This document shows positions 34,706 through 44,677 of a stretch of 64,000 nt of DNA, one piece after another. The stretch spans positions 1-64,000 of the forward strand of contig JAFWVY010000038.1 of assembly GCA_017523725.1 (NCBI GenBank), written 5' to 3'. The position numbers and the translations under genes are program-made. Source of the DNA: Bacteroidales bacterium (GTDB taxonomy: Bacteria > Bacteroidota > Bacteroidia > Bacteroidales > UBA4181). Each line of letters starts with the position of its first letter. The stretch's first letter is position 1. A model generated the notes under the pieces. It did no database searches, was not told the DNA's origin, and saw nothing but the letters and a program-made list of their open reading frames with translations.

Positions 34706-35680
34706 TTATTTCTCAGTCTTGCCGGCCTGACGGCGCACCCATGAGGCATACACCCGGACCGGCCAGGTGACATGGTGGTTCAGCAACCACATCGCAATTC
34801 TCATTTTCCAGTGCAGAAAGGGATTCGACCTCAGATAGCGGTTGCCTTCCGGCCAGATAGTATCATAAAGCGGATACTTCTCCGGCTGCAGCACCAGGTC
34901 GGATTTCAGCAATTGTACGCGCCAGTTCATCTCAGGGTTGAAACGGTCGTCCAGATGCCGTCCGGCCAGGAAATCCCGGATCAGATTCCATCCCTTCAGA
35001 ATGTCGTTCACATATTTGTCGGTACGGTAGTCGAGCACCGTCAGCGACGCCATATTCTGCATGTTGTAGAAATACAGCGGCCGGTCCACCTTGACAATGC
35101 GGCGGGCAAAACAAATATATCGGGCCATGAACTCGGCATCCTCCATAGAGGATATATCCGTGAAGGACAAATTATTATAAAACACAACCGATGTCCGGAG
35201 CAGCTTATTCCAGACATTGCCGCCATAGCCGTCCCGGAACATGGCCGACAGCGTGTCGAGCGGATCGTCCGCCACCTGAAATGTGCGATAGGGATGCATC
35301 CCGTCGGCACGCACCATCGTGAAATCCGAAACCACCATGTCCGTCTGTCCGTCCATCGAAGCGATAAGCGTTGCATACATGTCCGGTGCCAGATAATCGT
35401 CGGTGTCGATGAACGACACAAACGTGCTGCCAGTATCGCGGATGGCCGCCAGTCCCGTATTACGCGCCCCGGACTGACCCTGATTCTCCTGGTGAATCAC
35501 CCGGATCCGTTCATCCTGCCGCGCATAAGCCTCGCAAATGTCCGGCGAATCGTCCGTCGATCCGTCGTCCACAAGCACCAGCTCGTAATCGGTGAAAGAC
35601 TGAGCCAGCACACTGTCCAGGCAACGGCGCAGATACGGTCCGACATTATACACCGGTGCGATAATCGAGAGAAGCGCCAT
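34706..35680 (-). CDS. Family 2 glycosyltransferase
   Basis: This 324-residue GT-A enzyme carries LSIIAPVYNVGPYLRRCLDSVL, VLVDDGSTDDSP, the acceptor loop NQGQSGARNTGL and the metal-binding FIDTDDYL. A C-terminal helical region follows. It is one of several GT2 paralogues in the operon; the sugar is unknown. It is separated by six bases from its upstream neighbour. Confidence 0.93.
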   Translation of the reverse strand: MALLSIIAPVYNVGPYLRRCLDSVLAQSFTDYELVLVDDGSTDDSPDICEAYARQDERIRVIHQENQGQSGARNTGLAAIRDTGSTFVSFIDTDDYLAPDMYATLIASMDGQTDMVVSDFTMVRADGMHPYRTFQVADDPLDTLSAMFRDGYGGNVWNKLLRTSVVFYNNLSFTDISSMEDAEFMARYICFARRIVKVDRPLYFYNMQNMASLTVLDYRTDKYVNDILKGWNLIRDFLAGRHLDDRFNPEMNWRVQLLKSDLVLQPEKYPLYDTIWPEGNRYLRSNPFLHWKMRIAMWLLNHHVTWPVRVYASWVRRQAGKTEK

Positions 35681-35686
35681 AATGAC

Positions 35687-36718
35687 TTATTTCCAGATAA
35701 CACCCCGCAGCGGGCGGCCGAGCAACCGATACACCACAAGGAAAAAGATTTGTTTGTAACAGGCGCCCCAACGCACCGGCAATGCATAGTGCAGATCGCG
35801 CAGCAGGCCGCCGAAACCGATGACACCCAGCCGGAATGCCCGGAAGGGTTTGAGATAGCACTGCCGGCGGAACTGCGGATAGAGTTCTTTGAAAAGTTCT
35901 GTATCGCCGCGCCAGAGCAGTGAGTACATCACACCGCAACGCTTACCCTCGAACACGGCATATTCACTGCGTCCTTCCGTCCGGCCTTCGTCCACGATGA
36001 AACGGCGTATCTCGTCGAACACCCGCACGTATAATTCGGCATCTTTCCGGACGGACATGCCGGTCATGATGGAGGCGCCACGTACCGTGTAGCGGTAGGT
36101 CGTTTCGCCGACCACATACATGCTGCGGGCCTTGCAGGCCAGCTGGAACGACCAGATCGCATCCTCGTGGTTCAGGCCCTCAAAGAAAAAGAGGTTGTTC
36201 TCTTTCAGGAAACGGAGGTTGCACAACTTGTTCCAGGCCATCACATACCATGCGCCGGCCGCATACATCGGCAGCACATCCGTGGAAGGACCGGCCGGCA
36301 TCCGGAGCATCGAGGCCCCTTCCACCGTCTCATAATCGCCGATGACAAAGTCGAAGTCCTGCCCACGGAGCGGTGCCGTCAAACGGTCCAGGGCTTCAGG
36401 CGGCAGGCTGTCGTCGCTGTCCAGGAAATACACGTAATCTCCCCGGGCTTCGGCCATGCCCGTGTTCCGGGCAGCCGAAAGACCGCGGTTGTGCGTATGG
36501 TGCAGCAGCCGGACCGTCAGTTCCGGATGGGCATCGATGAACGCCTGCGCCTTTTCCACGCTGCGGTCGGTACCGCAGTCGTCCACCACAATCACCTCAA
36601 AGCGCCGATACGTCTGGGCCGCGACAGACGCCAGGCACGTATCGATGTAATCCTCCACCTGGAAGACCGGAATCACAATGGACACCCATGGTCCTTCCGA
36701 TGGGTATCTGGAGGTCAT
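35687..36718 (-). CDS. Family 2 glycosyltransferase
   Basis: This 343-residue GT2 enzyme has VSIVIPVFQVEDYIDTCLASV, VIVVDDCGTDRS, NRGLSAARNTGM and YFLDSDDSLP. I chose ATG 36718 because it overlaps the upstream stop as ATGA; an in-frame start nine bases earlier is possible. The C-terminal ~60 residues are hydrophobic and basic, compatible with membrane association. Confidence 0.92.
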   Translation of the reverse strand: MTSRYPSEGPWVSIVIPVFQVEDYIDTCLASVAAQTYRRFEVIVVDDCGTDRSVEKAQAFIDAHPELTVRLLHHTHNRGLSAARNTGMAEARGDYVYFLDSDDSLPPEALDRLTAPLRGQDFDFVIGDYETVEGASMLRMPAGPSTDVLPMYAAGAWYVMAWNKLCNLRFLKENNLFFFEGLNHEDAIWSFQLACKARSMYVVGETTYRYTVRGASIMTGMSVRKDAELYVRVFDEIRRFIVDEGRTEGRSEYAVFEGKRCGVMYSLLWRGDTELFKELYPQFRRQCYLKPFRAFRLGVIGFGGLLRDLHYALPVRWGACYKQIFFLVVYRLLGRPLRGVIWK

Positions 36719-37851
36719 GACAGCCAACTGTATAAGGTTTCCATAAACGGTTTCACCGCAAACATTTCGCTGCGCCGCCGCGCCTGTGCGGCATAGTGTG
36801 TCCGCATCTCGGCATGGTCCATCAACTGTCGTAGTGCGTCTGCGATAGCCGGCACATCCTCCGGCACCACGATGCCGAACTCACTGTCGCCCAAGATATC
36901 ACGCGCCCCGGAAATATCGGTGGCCACTACCGGCAGACCGAGACAGAGCGCCTCGCAGAGCGTCAGCGGGTAGCCTTCGGCTTCGGAAGTATTCAGAAAT
37001 ATATCGGCATCTGCCATATAGGGATAGGGCGGCCGTACAAAACCCATGAACTCGATACAATCGGTCACGCCGAGCTGCTGCGCCAGCGCCCGGAGCCGCT
37101 GTTCCTCACTGCCATCGCCCAAGATACGGAGGACGAAGTCACGGCCGTCCTGCTTCAGCAAGGCCGCCACCTCGAGTGCACGGTCATAACGTTTCTGAGG
37201 GTTCAGCCGGCCCGCCATGCAGATGGTGAATCTGGTCTTCCCCGGTCTTCCGGAAGCAGCCAGCCGGTTGATTTCGACACAATCCACAAGATTGTTCAGC
37301 ACGCTCATCGGTACATCCACCTGCGGGAAAAGCTGCCGGAAGGTCTGTTCCGCCGTACCGGAGACAAAGACCACACGGTCCATATGGCTGTAGGCGCACG
37401 CCTCGTCTGCATCGCTGGCAAAATATTGTTTAGACCAGTGTTTGCGAAGCAGGTCGATATGAACCCACGACAGGTGTTTCGCGGCCCGGTCGAACAGCAT
37501 CGCATGCAACTGGACGGGCGCGCCCTCCATGAAAGAGACGATGGCATCGTAGGGTCCGCCGGCCCGCCGGCGTATCCACCGGGAACGACAACGCATAACA
37601 TAGGGCCACCACAGATGCAGCCGCATGAGCAGGCGGTGCAGCCGCTGCCGGGCCGTTCCGTTCCGGCGGAAACAATACCGGACCTGCACCTGGCCGGGCA
37701 CATCGTGCAACAGTTCCCCGCCGTAATACTCAAGCAGCAGGGTGACGTCGTAACGGTCGTGGTCGAACCGGCGCAGCGTATCGATGAGCAGTTTCTCAGC
37801 CCCGCCGCCGGACATCCCCGGCATGATAAAAAGCACCGAAGTCTTCGTCAT
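36715..37851 (-). CDS. Family 4 glycosyltransferase
   Basis: This 378-residue GT-B protein starts TKTSVLFIMPGMSGGGAEKLLIDTL, with the GT4 donor motifs MAGRLNPQKRYDRALEVAALL and EAEGYPLTLCEALCLGLPVVATD. It resembles N-acetylgalactosamine- or glucose-adding GT4 enzymes, but the donor cannot be assigned. ATG 37851 was chosen to begin right at the Rossmann strand; ATG 37866 is an alternative that would overlap the upstream gene. Confidence 0.92.
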   Translation of the reverse strand: MTKTSVLFIMPGMSGGGAEKLLIDTLRRFDHDRYDVTLLLEYYGGELLHDVPGQVQVRYCFRRNGTARQRLHRLLMRLHLWWPYVMRCRSRWIRRRAGGPYDAIVSFMEGAPVQLHAMLFDRAAKHLSWVHIDLLRKHWSKQYFASDADEACAYSHMDRVVFVSGTAEQTFRQLFPQVDVPMSVLNNLVDCVEINRLAASGRPGKTRFTICMAGRLNPQKRYDRALEVAALLKQDGRDFVLRILGDGSEEQRLRALAQQLGVTDCIEFMGFVRPPYPYMADADIFLNTSEAEGYPLTLCEALCLGLPVVATDISGARDILGDSEFGIVVPEDVPAIADALRQLMDHAEMRTHYAAQARRRSEMFAVKPFMETLYSWLS

Positions 37852-37858
37852 GGTTCTG

Positions 37859-38806
37859 TCATGCATTCGCCGTCTGCCGGAGACGCGCCACATACTGCCA
37901 CCCTTCGCGGACACCCCGCCGGAAAGCATCGTAACGGTCGCCACCCCGCAGGGCATATTTCAACGCCTGCAGGCCGTAGGCATAGGCGATGGCCAGCACC
38001 GCCCAGAACCGCGAGAACGGGTTACGGACCGGCTTATAGATAAATTTATACCAGAATATCAATTTGTTGCGGTATTCCGAATAGATGAGGCGTGCCTCCC
38101 GCTCGTCGCTCTGCCGCAACGTGGAGCCGGCATCGGCATGTACGATGCCGCTGTCAAACGAGGTGAGCATCCTGAGTCCGTGGAGATGCATCTTGTAGAA
38201 CATCACCATGTCATCGGGGATGCAGTACGGCACCTCGTCAAGCCATAGTTCATCCTCGTAGCGGATGGCCAGAAAATCGCGTTTCCGGCACAGGAAACAC
38301 GGCCCGGCATTGGTCTCTGAGCGGTACACCGGCCGCCGTGGCCGGTTGTTGTACGAGAATCCGGCCGTCGGCAGCACCTTGAACGCCCAGCGGTGTCCCC
38401 AGGGCCGGCAGACCTCGCGCCCCGTCAGCGTCCGGATGAGCTTCTGCCGGAACGTAGCATCGTGGTTATGGAACGTGGCCGGCGCAATGACATCACCGCC
38501 GTATGTTTCCAACTCCTGGAACAGCGTGGCCACCCCGTCGGGCGGCATCTCCACGTCATCGTCCAGGAACAGGATGTACTCGCTGTCTATCTCGCTGTAC
38601 GAAAGCGCCCGCTGTGCCGCCATGCCCTTCCGGACATACACGTATTTCTCGCGTCCGACCGTTTCGCGCGGCAAGGCATAGCCCTCGGCAATGTACACCA
38701 CGATGGCCTCGGGCTGCAGCGTCTGCCGCACGATGCTGTCGAGCGTCCGCTGATAGAAAGCACAGGCGGTGCCCAAGGTCCGGATGGCCACGGAATAGCT
38801 TGGCAT
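37859..38806 (-). CDS. Family 2 glycosyltransferase
   Basis: The 315-residue protein has a GT2 N-domain with YSVAIRTLGTACAFYQRTLDSI and the metal-binding LFLDDDVEMP, but lacks the usual DDGSTD loop, reading VVYIAEGYALP in its place. A PDDMVMFYKM acceptor motif and a long basic C-terminus follow. It is a more divergent member of the family; the acceptor and donor are unknown. It is followed by a short spacer before the GT4 gene. Confidence 0.85.
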   Translation of the reverse strand: MPSYSVAIRTLGTACAFYQRTLDSIVRQTLQPEAIVVYIAEGYALPRETVGREKYVYVRKGMAAQRALSYSEIDSEYILFLDDDVEMPPDGVATLFQELETYGGDVIAPATFHNHDATFRQKLIRTLTGREVCRPWGHRWAFKVLPTAGFSYNNRPRRPVYRSETNAGPCFLCRKRDFLAIRYEDELWLDEVPYCIPDDMVMFYKMHLHGLRMLTSFDSGIVHADAGSTLRQSDEREARLIYSEYRNKLIFWYKFIYKPVRNPFSRFWAVLAIAYAYGLQALKYALRGGDRYDAFRRGVREGWQYVARLRQTANA

Positions 38807-38807
38807 G

Positions 38808-39869
38808 TCAGCGCGTTTCGAGGTTTGTCAGATCCGGCAGCCGTCGGCCGAGTTGGATGAACCATTTTTCGAGCGGCTTCCAGCAGGCTATGCGCACCCG
38901 GTCAATCAGGACCGACGCAGCAAAGACCAGCACGATAAAAGCCAGACAGAGCAATACGTACACCGGTCCGCTGAAATGCGTGAACAGGTACCAGCCGGCA
39001 CTGCCGTAAAAAGGTCCCAGTATCGAATTCTTATGAAAGAGGAATACCGCCAGGCATGACACCGCCACGCCGTTGATAAACCGGCTCTGGAATTTCAGTT
39101 TGGAAAAACAGAGCAACATGGCCACGGCCGCCACCAGATTGAATGGGTTTAGGTAGACATGCAACAAATTATCCACCTCGTCACTCACACTGTATGCTGT
39201 TACAACATACGACAGCAGGCTGTTGGCGGTGGTTGCCAACAGGAAGACCGCCAAACAAATCCATGCGGACAGGCGCTCCACCCACGCCGACATATACAGC
39301 CGGATATAGCGGGCCACAAGATAAAGTCCGACAAAAGAGAGCGCCGAATTTCCCCGGACGAACTCAGGCGCCGCATCCGTCCAGCCGTACACCAGGGCAA
39401 AACCCATGAAGAGCGAGGTCGCCAAGGCGAGCTGCCCCTTTCCGGCCCGGTCGATAAACGCATTCAGCAGCGGTGAAAGGATATACAGGATGATATAGCT
39501 CTTGACGAACCAGATGTTCATAGTGAAGAGTCCGAGCGAGGCCAGATTCTTGATGGCCATCGGCTCGCCGAACCCGAAGATGCAGGCAGCCAACCATATC
39601 AGCAAAGCAAAAAAGATGCACTGGAAAAACAGACCGGCCAGCCGGCTGACCCGGAACCGGATACCGAACCAGCCGGAAATCAATACAAAAATATTGACAG
39701 CCGGTTCGGCCAGACACTGGAAGAAATAGCGCATCCACGTGTTCAAAGGCTCCATAGCACACTGCTCAACCGACGGCCGGCCTGTCGCCCCGATGTTGAT
39801 GTGCAGCACCAGGATCATCAGCATGGCCAGGATGCGCAGCAATTCCATATTGGACTGTCTCTCCTTCAT
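38808..39869 (-). CDS. Acyltransferase-3 family membrane protein (1 of 6)
   Basis: The 353-residue protein has about ten hydrophobic helices. The N-terminus NMELLRILAMLMILVLHINIG carries the conserved helix-1 His of acyltransferase-3 (OafA/WecH-like) proteins, and ISGWFGIR resembles the family's SG(F/Y) segment. Such proteins O-acetylate or O-acylate sugars from cytoplasmic acyl-CoA. It lies three bases downstream of a GT2 gene and one base before the next one. Confidence 0.85.
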   Translation of the reverse strand: MKERQSNMELLRILAMLMILVLHINIGATGRPSVEQCAMEPLNTWMRYFFQCLAEPAVNIFVLISGWFGIRFRVSRLAGLFFQCIFFALLIWLAACIFGFGEPMAIKNLASLGLFTMNIWFVKSYIILYILSPLLNAFIDRAGKGQLALATSLFMGFALVYGWTDAAPEFVRGNSALSFVGLYLVARYIRLYMSAWVERLSAWICLAVFLLATTANSLLSYVVTAYSVSDEVDNLLHVYLNPFNLVAAVAMLLCFSKLKFQSRFINGVAVSCLAVFLFHKNSILGPFYGSAGWYLFTHFSGPVYVLLCLAFIVLVFAASVLIDRVRIACWKPLEKWFIQLGRRLPDLTNLETR

Positions 39870-39872
39870 GGG

Positions 39873-40793
39873 TCAGAAATGTAAAAGCAACCAGAGAAAT
39901 ATTTTGTCTTTCAATGTCAAACCAAGATCAGCCAGCGGAAGGCTGCGCAACCGGGGATCTGACGCACGCCAAGTCCTGACCGCCCGCCGTTTCTCCGCCG
40001 CCGAAAGTTGCGATGACTTCAGCAAGCCCTTGGCGTACACCAGCAGATCGCGCAGATACTTTCCGGCCGGCACCTCGATGCCGGCCTGGGCACAGTAGGC
40101 CCCTAACGCACGCTGCATGGCTTCGATGTCGGTCAGTTTTTTCCCGTCGTAGCGGTTTACCAGCGACATACCCCGGGCCTTCTCATGGAAGAACGGCGCC
40201 GCCTTGACAATCTCGATGCGCTGCGCGCCGGACAGATAAGCCAGGTTGAATATCAGGTCCTCGCCAAACGACACGTCCTCCGGGAATCCTTGGTTAATCA
40301 GGCTTCGCCGGTAAAGTTTGTTCCAGGGCGGCCCGAGCAGTTCCGTTTGGAGCCAGTATCCAAAGTCGCAGTCGAAATCGGTCCGCGAAACGTAGCTGGC
40401 ATCCCGTTCGGGTGCCCACAGGCCGCCGTTGGGCTCCGTCGTGCCGCAAATCACCAGGTCAGCGCCGACAGAGGTCATACGGTCCGTCATCAGCTTGCAC
40501 ATGCCCGGCAGCATGTAATCGTCGCTGTCCACAAACATCACCAAACTGCCGGACGCTGCACGCAGACCGGCATTGCGTGCCGAAGACACCCCGCCGTTGG
40601 CCTGGTGCAGCACCCTCACCCGGGAGTCGGCAGCCGCGTATTGGTCACACAGGGCGCCCGAGCCGTCCGTGCTGCCGTCATCCACGAGCAGCAGTTCCAG
40701 CGACACCTCCGCCTGACGCAGCACGCTGTCCACGCAGCGCGGCAGGTCGCCGGCGGCATTGTACACGGGCACGATAACCGAAATATCTGGCAT
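39873..40793 (-). CDS. Family 2 glycosyltransferase
   Basis: This 306-residue GT2 enzyme carries ISVIVPVYNAAGDLPRCVDSVL, LLVDDGSTDGSG, NGGVSSARNAGL and MFVDSDDYML. The start overlaps the glf stop by one base (TGATG), so translation is coupled with UDP-galactopyranose mutase. A galactofuranose or galactose donor is possible but not shown by the sequence. Confidence 0.92.
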   Translation of the reverse strand: MPDISVIVPVYNAAGDLPRCVDSVLRQAEVSLELLLVDDGSTDGSGALCDQYAAADSRVRVLHQANGGVSSARNAGLRAASGSLVMFVDSDDYMLPGMCKLMTDRMTSVGADLVICGTTEPNGGLWAPERDASYVSRTDFDCDFGYWLQTELLGPPWNKLYRRSLINQGFPEDVSFGEDLIFNLAYLSGAQRIEIVKAAPFFHEKARGMSLVNRYDGKKLTDIEAMQRALGAYCAQAGIEVPAGKYLRDLLVYAKGLLKSSQLSAAEKRRAVRTWRASDPRLRSLPLADLGLTLKDKIFLWLLLHF

Positions 40794-41923
40794 CAGAGCG
40801 GAATTTCCATGGCCCGCAGCATCACGGGCGCCATATCATAGTATTTGTATTCGGCCAGCCGGCCGGCGAAGATGACGTGCGTCTCGCGGTCGGCCAGTGC
40901 CTTGTATCGGGTGTAAAGTTCTGAATTGCGGGCGTCGTTGACCGGATAGTACGGTTCCATACCGGGCTGCCATTCCACGGCAAATTCGCGTGAAACCACC
41001 GTCCGCGGCACCTCGTACACCTGGCGGCCGAACAGGGCGAAATGCTTGTGTTCAATGACCCGGGTGTACGGCACGTCACGCGCGGTGTAATTGACCACGG
41101 CATTGCCCTGGTAATTCGGCATGTCCAGCACCTCGGTCTCGAACCGGACCGTGCGGTAGTGCAGACGGCCGAAGCGGTAACCGTAAAAAGCATCGATGCT
41201 GCCGGTATAGACCGTGCACGCGGCCAGCGCATCCAGTTCTGCCCGGTCGCTGAGATAATCCACGCCCGTCCGCACTTCGATACCCTGCAACAGCCCATCT
41301 ATTAAGGCATTGTAGCCGCCTTCGGGAATGCCCTGGAAGGCATCGTCGAAATAATTGTTGTCATAGACAAACCGCACCGGCAACCGCCGGATAATCGACG
41401 CGGGCAGTTCGGCGGCGGGTCTCCCCCACTGTTTCTCGGTATAGCCCTTGACCAGCGCCTCGTAGAGGTCGCGGCCCACCAGCAGCAACGCCTGCTCCTC
41501 GAGGTTCCGGGGTTCTGTGGCACCGGCGGCATGCAGCGCCGCCACGGCTTCCTGCCGCTGTGCTTCCAAGTGCTGACGCGCCTCCTCCGGCGTGGTCACG
41601 CCCCACATCTGGTGGAACGTATTCATGTTAAACGGCAGGTTGAAAAGCCGTCCTTTGTAGTTCGCCACCGGACAATTGGTATAGCGGTTGAACGGCACGA
41701 TGCCGTTCACGAACTGCCACAGTTGTCGGTCGGAAGTATGGAAAATGTGGGCACCGTAGCGGTGTACCCAGATGCCTTCGCGCTGCTCGCAATAGACGTT
41801 GCCGCCGACATGCGGCCGTTTCTCGACCACAAGTACCCGCTTCCCGGCCTGCCGGGCACGGAAGGCGAAGGTCGCACCGGCCAGGCCGCTGCCCACCACC
41901 AGATAGTCGTAAGGTTTATTCAT
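40793..41923 (-). CDS. glf: UDP-galactopyranose mutase
   Basis: This 376-residue flavoenzyme converts UDP-galactopyranose to UDP-galactofuranose, the donor for galactofuranosyl residues. It starts with the FAD-binding motif DYLVVGSGLAGATFA and contains the mutase marks KRPHVGGNVYCEQREGI-type loop, HRYGAHIFHT and GYTEKQWGRP. The C-terminal RLAEYKYYDM is typical. ATG 41923 overlaps the upstream gene by eight bases. It implies that the polysaccharide contains galactofuranose, consistent with the GlfT-like gene at 48 kb. Confidence 0.96.
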   Translation of the reverse strand: MNKPYDYLVVGSGLAGATFAFRARQAGKRVLVVEKRPHVGGNVYCEQREGIWVHRYGAHIFHTSDRQLWQFVNGIVPFNRYTNCPVANYKGRLFNLPFNMNTFHQMWGVTTPEEARQHLEAQRQEAVAALHAAGATEPRNLEEQALLLVGRDLYEALVKGYTEKQWGRPAAELPASIIRRLPVRFVYDNNYFDDAFQGIPEGGYNALIDGLLQGIEVRTGVDYLSDRAELDALAACTVYTGSIDAFYGYRFGRLHYRTVRFETEVLDMPNYQGNAVVNYTARDVPYTRVIEHKHFALFGRQVYEVPRTVVSREFAVEWQPGMEPYYPVNDARNSELYTRYKALADRETHVIFAGRLAEYKYYDMAPVMLRAMEIPL

Positions 41924-42794
41924 ACTTGTACGTGAGTTTATGGAACGGGGTGCGCGCGAGAATCTCCTCACGCGTCAGCGGCAAGGCATCCGGCCGCTCC
42001 GTCACCTGCTGCAGACAGTGCGGCAGGCAGTCGCTGACGACGGGCGGCTGCAGGTCGCGCATCCGGCCGTTCACCAGCACCTCGAACAGAATCTGGAAAA
42101 AGAAATAATCCGGCAGACCGTCATGGTGATTCCACCAGAAAAACATCAGATTGCACAGATAACTGATCATGGGTGTCCCGCGCCGGGCCGCCATGATACT
42201 GTTCAGCATCCTGACTTTGAAATCGGGATGCCAGTCGAAATAATAGGCATACGTGTGTTCCCAGAACTTCTGGTTCGGTTCTGCCGGATCGCGGCGATAT
42301 ACAAAGAAATCGGCCGTTGCCATTTCCGGCGGCACCGGACCGGACATCATCACCGTGGCATCCAGCCAGAGACCGCCGTAAGTCTTCAGCAGCATCAGCC
42401 GGAGCAAATCGGAAAAATGCGCCGTCGTCATCCGGGACCGCATGGCACGGATGCCGTCTGGCAAATCGATATACATCTCCAGGTTGGCATCGCAGAGCCG
42501 TACGACACGGTAGTCGCCCGCATACCGGTCCACCGATGCCATGCACTCCGCCACCACAGCGGGTACCTGATCCCATCCCTGCGCCCAGTACTGCCAGATA
42601 GTGCGTCCATCCGTCAACGGCTGTTTCGGCACCGCGTCGAACGGTTCCGGATGCGCATCATAGGCTTCGATCAGTTGTTCGCAGAGCTGCACCACCTGGG
42701 CATGACGACGGAGGATGCGCCGCCGCCGCAGGCCCGACCAAAGCCGGTCCGGTACCAGACCACGGATGACTTTCTTTAAAGATTTGGATGCCAT
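41916..42794 (-). CDS. GT32-like capsular polysaccharide glycosyltransferase
   Basis: The 292-residue protein has the DXD-containing segment typical of GT32/capsular-synthesis transferases: SDLLRLMLLKTYGGLWLDATVMM (D145) with IWQYWAQGWDQVP upstream, where family members read IWxxWxxG. It is expected to transfer one hexose or hexosamine with retention. A basic N-terminus may bind the membrane face. Its end overlaps glf. Confidence 0.88.
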   Translation of the reverse strand: MASKSLKKVIRGLVPDRLWSGLRRRRILRRHAQVVQLCEQLIEAYDAHPEPFDAVPKQPLTDGRTIWQYWAQGWDQVPAVVAECMASVDRYAGDYRVVRLCDANLEMYIDLPDGIRAMRSRMTTAHFSDLLRLMLLKTYGGLWLDATVMMSGPVPPEMATADFFVYRRDPAEPNQKFWEHTYAYYFDWHPDFKVRMLNSIMAARRGTPMISYLCNLMFFWWNHHDGLPDYFFFQILFEVLVNGRMRDLQPPVVSDCLPHCLQQVTERPDALPLTREEILARTPFHKLTYKYE

Positions 42795-42816
42795 GAGACA
42801 ACCAAGATATAGCGTT

Positions 42817-43644
42817 TCACTGCCAATCGGCCGAAGTGAATTTCCGGGCGAACAGGTAATCGGAATCCTTCAAGGAGTCCCACTCCGACAGCGCATAGAT
42901 GCCCGGATGCGCGCGGCCCATTTCCTGCTTCAGCAGAATCTCGCAGTTCCTTACTTTTTCTTTCAAAGGCGAAGCCAACAATTCGGAGGGAACGAAGAAT
43001 TCATCTCCGCAGAACGAAAATCGGTATTTCCGGAGAATACGTTTTTTACTGGCGACCAGATAGCGCACCGCATCATCGGTCAGACTCAGCCACTGGCTGG
43101 CCTTATAAAACGCATCCTCCTTATGAACAGTGATATGCAAGGCCTTCTGCAACGCGATACAAGCCCGCCAGGCGTACTGCGACAGGCGTCTGATGAACGG
43201 CCGGGCATCGGCATAATGTTTCAGGAAAAAGTGAATGCGGTGCATTTTCAGAGTTTCCTGATAGGATTCGTCCTTGCGCAGTCCCGTCAGCAGGCTGCAG
43301 CCGTCGGCCCGTTCAAAGAAATCTTCGATTTCACGCACCGGTTTGAGGGGCAAATGCGTACCGGATATCAAGTGATAATACGCATAGTCTCCCGATTGAC
43401 GGGCAGTTTCAAATAGCAGGAATTCCGCCCGCAACTGCGATACCGTACCCCAACGCACATCCACGGCATGCAACACCGTCAGCCGGCTCCGCACAGTGGA
43501 AAGTTCAGGCATCTCCTTCACCTTCCGGTCCAGGTGGACGTAAATGTCGTTGCAGTCATCATCCAAAGCCTCCAGCAGAAGCCGGAGTACTTCGAACTCG
43601 TTGTGCGCCATGATGAGCCAGGCGTGTTTCATGGCCGATTCCAT
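42817..43644 (-). CDS. Family 14 glycosyltransferase (core-2/I-branching type)
   Basis: This 275-residue GT14 paralogue shows HAWLIMAHNEFEVLRLLLEALDDD, DIYVHLDRKVKEMPEL, YYHLISGTHLPLKP and KASQWLSLTDDAVRYLV. It shares the plan of the GT14 gene at 33.8-34.7 kb but is clearly diverged. ATG 43644 follows a good GGAGGT site; ATG 43632 is a possible alternative. It probably adds a branch or side-chain sugar. Confidence 0.9.
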   Translation of the reverse strand: MESAMKHAWLIMAHNEFEVLRLLLEALDDDCNDIYVHLDRKVKEMPELSTVRSRLTVLHAVDVRWGTVSQLRAEFLLFETARQSGDYAYYHLISGTHLPLKPVREIEDFFERADGCSLLTGLRKDESYQETLKMHRIHFFLKHYADARPFIRRLSQYAWRACIALQKALHITVHKEDAFYKASQWLSLTDDAVRYLVASKKRILRKYRFSFCGDEFFVPSELLASPLKEKVRNCEILLKQEMGRAHPGIYALSEWDSLKDSDYLFARKFTSADWQ

Positions 43645-43645
43645 C

Positions 43646-44677
43646 TCACCTCCCCAGAAGACGGTCACCGCATGCCGTGAACCACCGGGAAGCCCTCGGC
43701 GCCAGATACGTTTCGTAAAGCCAACTCAATAGCAGCAAAATAACGAAGATGAATAGCAAAGCGGGAAAATTTGGCCAAGCGGCTATCTCATGCGACAACG
43801 AAATACAGAGTGCCTGAAACATATAAATGCCCAGCGACAGACTGCCGAGAAAAATCAACGGCTTGGAATTCAGCAACGAAGAAACAAGCCCCCGGCATTC
43901 CGAAGCGAAAAGACAGATCATGAAACCGATGACAGGATACCAGTACTGCTTAGGGATGAAACGTCCCGGGAACCAGGGCGTGTAAACCAGACTCAGCGCC
44001 ACCAGCGCGAGCGCCGCCAATTCGAGCACCGTGACCACCGGGCCGTTCAGACGATCCGCCCAACGCTTCAGATTCTCCGACTGCAAGGCGATAATCATGC
44101 CCAACGTAAAATCAAGCGCCCGGGCAAACGGATTAATGTAGCAGAGCCAGCGGCGGCCGATGGAAGCCGGCAGTACGACCGAAAAGACCGCCCAGGCTAC
44201 GACTGCCATCAAATACAACACATACATCTTCCGGCCGTATCTGAGAAACATACGTAAAAGCGGCACAAAAATGATATACGAGAACGTGAGCGATGACAAA
44301 AACCAGGATGCCGTATTGAGCGTCCAGTTGATTTCCCATCGCGGCACATACGACTGCGTCAGTGTAAAGTGGAACGGCACCGCCGCCCAGACCTTCGCAC
44401 CGAAAACCAGCGCCAGCGCCAAGGTCAGCCATTGTATCGGATAAATCTTTGAACCACGCCGGACCAGGAATTTCCCATAAGAGAAATCCGGACGTTGCAC
44501 CCGGTCTCTGTAGCTCATGGTCAGTGCATAGCCCGACAACACAAAGAAGAAGAGCACCACGATATTGCCCATATCGATACCCAGCGCAATTCCCCGGTCC
44601 GGCAGGAAATGGTGCAGGAAAATCATGATGGCGAACAGTCCCCGAAGAGACGCCAGGTTATTTCGCGTCGTGTTCAT
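43646..44677 (-). CDS. Acyltransferase-3 family membrane protein (2 of 6)
   Basis: The 343-residue protein begins MNTTRNNLASLRGLFAIMIFLHHFLPD, with R12 and the His-His pair of the acyltransferase-3 helix 1, then VLFFFVLSGYALTMSYRDR, the family's second signature. About ten TM segments follow. It should O-acetylate a sugar of the glycan. The open frame upstream of ATG 44677 overlaps the next gene and is rejected. The start overlaps the previous gene by 20 bases. Confidence 0.9.
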   Translation of the reverse strand: MNTTRNNLASLRGLFAIMIFLHHFLPDRGIALGIDMGNIVVLFFFVLSGYALTMSYRDRVQRPDFSYGKFLVRRGSKIYPIQWLTLALALVFGAKVWAAVPFHFTLTQSYVPRWEINWTLNTASWFLSSLTFSYIIFVPLLRMFLRYGRKMYVLYLMAVVAWAVFSVVLPASIGRRWLCYINPFARALDFTLGMIIALQSENLKRWADRLNGPVVTVLELAALALVALSLVYTPWFPGRFIPKQYWYPVIGFMICLFASECRGLVSSLLNSKPLIFLGSLSLGIYMFQALCISLSHEIAAWPNFPALLFIFVILLLLSWLYETYLAPRASRWFTACGDRLLGR